Source of the DNA: Platanthera guangdongensis
Taxonomy: Eukaryota; Streptophyta; Magnoliopsida; Asparagales; Orchidaceae
Assembly (NCBI GenBank): GCA_039583875.1
Contig: CM077161.1
Location: forward strand, 63,989,885-64,053,884
Direction: 5' to 3'
DNA length: 64,000 nt
Position 1 is the first letter of the stretch. The number at the start of each line of letters is the position of its first letter. The position numbers were made by a program, and so were the translations under genes. The notes beneath the pieces were generated by a model that was not told where the DNA came from, ran no database searches, and saw nothing but the letters and a program-made list of their open reading frames with translations. Below are positions 58,772 to 64,000 of the stretch, piece after piece.

Positions 58772-59548
58772 CTTCGCTGGGCAGAACAGGAGGGAGCGCG
58801 TCGAGGCCCCTCCGCAGGAAGGCGACCTCGAAGTCTTTATGGAGGAAGTACTTGTGGAGCTCGGCGTCGTTGCCGGACACGGCCGGCGGGCGGTACACCT
58901 CCTCGCCCTTCTACTGAGGCGAGTAGGGGATGTTGCCGAGATCGCACTTGATGAAGGCGATCTTTGTCATTCAAGTATGGTGCGTGTTCGCGATCTCGTG
59001 AACTTTGATCAGCGAGCCACCGAAGTAGGCAACCCCGTCCGGCGTCGCCTTGTAGGAGAAGAGCTTCCTGAACACCGTCAGGTTGAACTCGATCCTCTCC
59101 CGCCGGAGGTAACTCGCAAATGCCACCATCATCGCGACGGCGTTGGAGTTCAGCTGGGCGGGTACCGCGCCGTAGTATTTCAAGATTTGGCGGATCTCCG
59201 GCCAGTGGGGGAGGTGCAACCCCCCCCTCGAAATGAGAGATGGGGAAAGCGAGCTCGTCCTCGTAGAATGTGTTGATAGCTTCCCCCTCCCCCGGCCTGC
59301 GCGCCTCGAAACCTGGCGGCACATAAGCGACCTTGAATTCCGCGAGCTCCTCCTCGCTGGTGTGCCCATCGAAGAAGTAATAGTCTATGAAGTGCAGCGC
59401 GCACTAGGAGCGGCCGTCGGCATCTGGGTTCGTCTTGCCCATGTTCGCGGAGGAAGAGGTAGAGCGCGAGAAGGAAACGAAAAAGCACAGAGAGAGGGAA
59501 GCAAAGCAATAAAGGCACCGTACGGGGTTGGTGAGGGGGGGGGGGGGG

Positions 59549-59558
59549 CTATTTATAG
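59549..59558 (-). promoter_or_regulatory. TATA box of antisense gene 1
   Basis: CTATAAATAG on the minus strand, about 107 bp upstream of the ATG at 59442 and flanked by a 14-base C run on that strand. Confidence 0.68.
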
Positions 59559-59812
59559 GAAAAGAAATTTGGGCAGGATGTCCAATCAGCACAGCTCGCC
59601 ACCCCAGCTCGCCACCCCAGCTCGCCGACTTCCGGCGCATCCCAACCAAGGCTAAGTCAAACATTGCAGCATTTTATTTGAGTAACATGATCAAGAATAT
59701 TCTAAAAGCTATTTATTACAGAAATAAAGTTCAGGAATTAAAATGCGGGGCGCGCAAGCAGGGAGGGCATCGGGATGCGAGTACCGGTCTGCTCGGCAAA
59801 GGATCCGCTCAC

Positions 59813-60858
59813 TTACCTACCCCGGCCTCGCGACCCCCGCCCCCCAGACTGCCGCGCGCGTAGCAGCTCGCGGATCCTTCCGGAATTCCTCTGCGCAACC
59901 GAGAGGCCGTCATCTATCTCGTACAGGAGCCAGGAGGGGGACATCAGCTCGCCAGCCTGGCCGATTCGTACCTCGTCAGAGAGACGCGCGTAGTTGCACT
60001 GCAGCGTCTCGTTGACCCCCTGCACCTCGCGCAGCCCGCACACCAGCTTCTTGAGGAGCTTGACCTCCCTCATCGTCAACTCGCCTTGATCCACCTCAGG
60101 ACCCAAGTAAGAGTCCAGCGAGCTTGGGGAAGGGAGGGGAGAGTAGTGGGCTGCCCGCGAGGATTCCTCGGCAGCGGATTGACTGGGAAGAGCTGTGAAG
60201 ACAAGTGTCAGCAAGATGAGAGGCAGAAAAAACTCATGAGGCAAGAAGTCAAGCAAGACTGATCAGACGATCTCGGCAGCTCAAGGGAGATGTGGGGAGG
60301 GATGAACCTCAGATACTTCCCGTGACCTGGGCCGCGAGCTCCCGGCGAGATGAGCTCGAATCCCGGGGTGGGAATGGTCCCTAGACCCGCCCACGCGGCC
60401 ACGTCAGTTTGGTGAGGAGGGGAGGCGCGCACTGGTGAGTTCGGCCTCTGCGAGCTCACAGGCAGGATCCCAAAGAGAAGAGGCGGGTCCCGGGGATGGC
60501 TGTCCGGTGCCATGAACCGCGAGTCAGCGAGCGTGGTCTTGCCTCGCTGTGTGGACTCTCGCGGCGCGACGCCCCCACCATCTGGTTGACCGTCCGGGTC
60601 GTCGCCGACTACGACAACCTCTCTATCCTTCTCAAGAATAGTTCGGGTGGAAGAGCCGGTCTCGCGAGCCAAGGTGGCCCTCAGGTCGTTGTAAATGGGC
60701 TCGGCCGCCTGAGGGAATGGCTTTGACCTCTTGGAGCTGGGCTCGGCAGAATCAACTTAAGGAGCTTTGGTGTTGACCGCCGTCAGGGCGGCCACGCGAG
60801 CTGCGGAGGCTTGGCGAGCTCGGTCTATGCGCTCTTGGATCTCCTTAGTAAGAGGCAT
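59813..60858 (-). pseudogene. Antisense unit 2 of element I
   Basis: The ATG at 60858 opens MPLTKEIQERIDRARQAS on the minus strand, 51 bp below a TATA-containing palindrome. A TAA near 60755 interrupts it. The same frame then continues from ARETGSSTRTILEKDRE to PPHISLELPRS near 60270. A segment with a clear acceptor (TGTCTTCACAG) follows, then a second part with a probable helix (REVKLLKKLVCGLREVQGV, LSDEVRIGQAGELMSP) to about 59813. I recognise no domain. It could be a second accessory gene or a split-off part of unit 1. Confidence 0.5.
60193..60268 (-). other. Candidate intron in antisense unit 2
   Basis: The acceptor TTGTCTTCACAG|CTC is strong. The donor GATC|GTCTGATC is weak and only a proposal. 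Confidence 0.45.
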
Positions 60859-60908
60859 CTTGGCAGGGTTGGAGCAAAGGGAATGGCAAGAGTCAGGCAG
60901 AAGGCCAG

Positions 60909-60934
60909 GTGGCTATATATATATATATAGCCAC
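60909..60934 (-). promoter_or_regulatory. 26-bp perfect palindrome containing a TATA box
   Basis: GTGGC arms enclose a (TA)n core. It is perfectly self-complementary over 26 bp and lies 51 bp upstream of the ATG at 60858 on the minus strand and 112 bp before the 3' LTR. Confidence 0.7.
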
Positions 60935-61030
60935 AGGTGGATCCCACCCGAAGATTCCCTCCAACTCGCCAACCCGCGCTCGCCGCACACTTGGGGTTGG
61001 ATGTTTCTTTCCGAGCTTTGACAAGCTCAA

Positions 61031-61045
61031 AAGGAGCGGGGATTG
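61031..61045 (+). other. Polypurine tract of element I
   Basis: AAGGAGCGGGGATTG abuts the 3' LTR. Confidence 0.7.
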
Positions 61046-61726
61046 TGTACAACCCCGTGTCCGGTGAGCAAGGTCACCAGGGTCTAGGCAGATCGGGCTG
61101 AGGACAATAGGCGAGCTCGGCAGTGGAGGGGGCCGAGCCCGAGCTCAGCATCCGTCGACCAGAGGTCGACGTTCGGCGACCACGAGCTCGGCATTCGCCG
61201 AGCGAGCCACAACTCGCGTTCTCACAGTGGAGCTCGGCAGCAGTAGGCGAGCAGAACATGCCGAGGTGGTCAAAGCTCCCCAGCTCACCTGGATGTATGA
61301 GGTACTTTTTACTGTTTTTCCCCCGCTGGTCTGCCCATAGCCCTTCAAAACAGCGGGGTTTGGCTGTTGGCAGACCCAACTAAGGGCTTTCTGGTAATTT
61401 CAAGTCAGTTCTTTTGGTTATTGACAGTGCAGATTTTAAAAACTATAAATAGGACCCAAGGGGTATCCCAGAAAGCAGCTTTTTCCCTGTGCTCTCCTGC
61501 TCCAATCTTCAAGTGCTTTCTGAAGGTACCTTAGCTCGGCTTCTGGATAAGGAGGGGAAGCGCTCTGAGATCTTCCGGGTTTGTGGTGGGACCTCCCCCG
61601 CCGAGCCCTTGGGTCGTTCTTACCTTGTCTTCTCTGTTGCTTTGCTTGCAGGGGCGAAGTAGGCGCGAGATCACCCCTTTCCCCAAGGGTCGAACTCCAC
61701 AGGAGATCGAGGAATCGGTTTCAACA
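61046..61726 (+). repeat. Element I 3' LTR
   Basis: 681 bp, TGTACAACC to GGTTTCAACA, followed by TGCAC. Confidence 0.9.
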
Positions 61727-61731
61727 TGCAC

Positions 61732-61910
61732 ATCTTGAAGACTAAGTCAGCATTACTTGACACTATAAAGCTTAAAGTAGTTTTGTCGAGACAATACAGC
61801 TGTCTCGACACAAAGAAGAGAGGAAATTTTACTAAGTAAAATTGTGTCAAGACAAATCAACTATCTCGACATAATGAAGAAGAAAAGCATAGACTTTCCG
61901 ACATCAAGTG
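61732..61910 (+). repeat. Element H: SIRE-like LTR, second part
   Basis: Continues the GTCGAGACA-motif sequence seen before element I, for example TGTCGAGACA near 61785 and CTGTCTCGACAC near 61800. It is cut at 61911 by J. Confidence 0.5.
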
Positions 61911-64000
61911 TAATGCCACCACTTGTCACGTGTCCTATAACGGTGGGTCCGGCCGGGGCCCCACGCCTATGTCAAAGACAAGCGGCGGAATTACTTACGG
62001 AAATTAAAATGTACTCACATCCTAACTCAATACAGTCTAGCGCAGCATTTTAAGTTACCATGAACTCAACTCAAAGAATGTCCACTACTATATAAACTCC
62101 ACATTTATATTTCCAAACCAGGAATGTATTACAACTCACACACACATGGCCTTAAGGCCTTACAAGTTTCTCTTTACACAAATACATTTTCTTACATCGG
62201 CATGCAGGTCGGCCACACATGAAATCCAAACACGTTTCTTCGCACGGCCTTCAAGGGCCTTTAGCAACAATCCTTCCATTCCGCTCATTTCAATTCAAGT
62301 AGCAACACCTGCAATTAGCCGTCCAATCCAAAGCGAAAAACAAAGTAACGGTCAGCATTAGCTGACCCATTATAACGACCCTAACCCTTACCCGAGGCAG
62401 TGGTTCCTTCCCTGCATGTATTACCATCATCATATGAATCAACAATACCAATCACAATCATATCACAAACACTGGTATCCACCAGACGCTCCGTGCACTC
62501 AGGGCACCTTCTTGGTGTATCGGGTATCCCAGTCGTACACCGTCGTTCAGAGGTTCTTCACTTGTTGGTTGGGCGGTTCAATCCTAGTCCACCAATCCCG
62601 CAGGCTGGCGACATCTCGTCCATACCACTCAGAGGTACTAACCTCACAACATCCACAAACACAACCAGAGCAGATTGACCCACACCATGTGGTGTGGCAA
62701 GCCTGGTTTATCAGTTCTCCCCAGACATTACCACCAATCGACCCCTCACCTATTTCTGATCGACCCACCCCTGTGGTGCAGCAAGAAGGGTTTAACCCGG
62801 CTCCCCAGGCCTTACCACCAATCGATCCCTCATCTATACAGATCAACCCACCCTAGTGGTGTAACAGGCCGAGTTATCTCGCGCTCTCAGGCGTGCTACC
62901 AATTGATCTCTCATCATAACAAGGAGCTTACTCAAAGCCTCTATACAGCCATAACCAACATTCATTCATCCATACAACCATTCAATCAAAGCATAAACCT
63001 TTCCTATCATCAAATCCACTGAGTCTTCTACGGTTTACCCATGATCGTCACCAATCCAGACTACCTGTCCAGATGGGCTTCACACAGCATGCCTATGCCG
63101 TACTCCAAACTCAACCACGGAATCGCTTACTAAATCCACCTCTTGGTGGAGGATCCCACGCACATCCACAAATAAAGGACTTTTGATGTCCAAGAAGGAG
63201 ATCGTTACCCTTGAAGATTGCTTCGGCGCCATGATGTAGCCGGATGGAAGTCACCGCCTCGACTTTGTCTTCACGAATCCGTTCTCGGATCTTCAATCTG
63301 CACTCCGCAGCTCCTCCAGCAGCTGGCTTTCCTTTCTCCTTTCCTTGCCTTGGCCTTTCCCTTTCTCTTTCTCTCTCTTGGAATGAGAAGAAGAAGAAGG
63401 AGATGAGAATGAATGGAATTTATCCCAATCTCGGCCTTTTTATCTACAGAGAAGAAGCTTGGACCATTAGATCCAGAATAGGGAAATGAATGGCCAGAAA
63501 ATTCTGACAAAATCACTTTTCGGGCCTGACACGCCCTATGACACGCCCATGTCACAGGGCGTGTACCATAAGCGGCACACGAACCGACTCATTCTGATTT
63601 ATACACGACCAGGGTACATGCCCGTGTAGGCCCAGTCATGCCCGTGAACCAGGGCGTGTAACCCACTCGACACCTCGTCGAGAGAAAATTGTGGACCTCT
63701 CGACACAGCGGGATACACCCTGTGACACGCCCGTGTCACAGGCCGTGTACCCCTTGCTTGCCACTCGACAATTGTCGAGCGTAGTTTGTCGACTAGAGGG
63801 GACACGCCCTAGGCCACGCCCCATGTCACGCCCCATGTCACGCCCCCTGTCATGCCTGTGTCGCAGGGCATGACCTCCCGAAAACTTCGTCGACCGAATT
63901 TTGCTGTCCACGCACCCAACTGATCAACCCGAGCAGGACAGGCCCTGGGACACGTCCGTGTCCCAGGCCGCGTCACCCAATCTTTTCCCATTATGAAATT
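61911..64000 (-). repeat. Element J: Tekay-like LTR, partial
   Basis: Read on the minus strand it ends GGCATTACA at 61911, next to H sequence. It contains GACACG...CGTGTC inverted repeats at 63530-63970, as in the LTR of element B, and a TATA-like AGATAAAAAGG near 63435-63445 followed by a leader-like region. It continues beyond the window. No coding region; the short open frames in it are not supported. It could be a 3' LTR of a full element or a solo LTR. Confidence 0.5.

Larger units (their letters stand above)
57316..59442 (-). pseudogene. Antisense accessory gene 1 of element I (gypsy-type transposon domain plus coiled coil)
   Basis: On the strand opposite to pol. An ATG at 59442 lies about 110 bp downstream of a TATA box. 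The N-terminal domain (about 59340-58975: FYEDELAFPISHFEGG, ILKYYGAVPAQLNSNAVAMM, RRERIEFNLTVFRKLF) resembles the domain annotated as putative gypsy-type transposon in plants. A Ser/Pro/Lys-rich middle follows, then a coiled coil (57786-57650; AEQEEEIGQLRARLAELEG) and a Gly-rich acidic end. Two candidate introns lie at 58677-58771 and 57787-57861. Lesions: TAG at 59404, a frameshift in the C run 59220-59227, stops at 58971 and 58911, and others near 58310-58140. Maize Grande, also Tat, has a comparable antisense gene for a nuclear protein. The function here is unknown. Confidence 0.72.
49837..61726 (+). mobile_element. Element I: Tat-lineage Ty3/gypsy retrotransposon
   Basis: LTRs of 682 and 681 bp (49837-50518, 61046-61726) enclose an 11-kb GC-rich interior. 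Gag, protease, RT, RNase H, a second RNase H and integrase are on the + strand. The double RNase H, a tandem repeat in the 3' region and an antisense accessory gene are hallmarks of Tat. The LTR start is TATACAACC in the 5' copy and TGTACAACC in the 3' copy. Flanks TGGAC and TGCAC are a TSD with one mismatch. Several stops and frameshifts break pol, and the RT active site is altered. Confidence 0.9.

Noticed and set aside
58129..59276. Plus-strand frames over the antisense gene
   Set aside because: Complement of the better-supported minus-strand gene, with no motif.
62400..62856. His/Pro/Gln-rich frames near 62.4-62.9 kb
   Set aside because: Overlapping frames in two registers, no start context or homology I recognise; region reads as LTR.
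1..64000. tRNA, rRNA or host protein genes
   Set aside because: I looked for tRNA-like and conserved host gene features and saw none; only retroelement domains are recognisable.

Overview
This window is repeat DNA from a flowering-plant nuclear genome. It is a stack of LTR retrotransposons inserted into one another, and I found no host gene, tRNA or rRNA. Plant origin follows from the lineages present: Ty1/copia SIRE-type and Tork-like elements, and Ty3/gypsy Tekay/Del chromovirus, Athila and Tat. It also follows from tRNA-iMet and tRNA-Asp primer sites and from tRNA-free, AT-rich spacers. The species cannot be named from this sequence. Every coding region carries stops or frameshifts, so I call them pseudogenes.

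Layout, outside in. Element A, a SIRE-type copia on the + strand, has its 5' half left of the window and its 3' half at 39443-47670. It was split near its protease by element B, a Tekay/Del-type gypsy element on the + strand (window start to 39442, LTR about 3.24 kb). B was itself hit four times. The first hit is C, a copia element on the - strand (890-9020, TSD TAATA), inside B's 5' LTR. The second is D, an Athila-like solo LTR (11576-13200, TSD CTTCT), in gag. The third is E, a full-length Athila element on the - strand (13439-26745, TSD TGGAG), also in gag. The fourth is F, a gag-only non-autonomous LTR element on the + strand (29130-34706, TSD GGAGG), between RNase H and integrase. In each case the interrupted LTR or reading frame resumes exactly after removal of the insert and one TSD copy.

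Right part. A sits in a decayed - strand Tekay-type integrase (G, 47671 to about 48275). About 1.2 kb of unassigned AT-rich DNA follows. At 49498 a second SIRE-like 5' LTR (H) begins. It is split by I, an 11.9 kb GC-rich Tat-lineage element on the + strand (49837-61726), and again by J, a - strand Tekay-like LTR (61911 to window end).

How the genes work together: within each element the order is gag, protease, then the polymerase domains (integrase first in copia, integrase last in gypsy). Element I additionally has a second RNase H, a 145-bp tandem repeat, and two units on the opposite strand. Each of these units has its own TATA box and splice-like signals. Element B has a 96-bp intron-like segment with consensus splice sites exactly at its gag/protease junction. 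Most of the LTR families carry arrays of short inverted repeats, and two arm sequences are shared between unrelated families.
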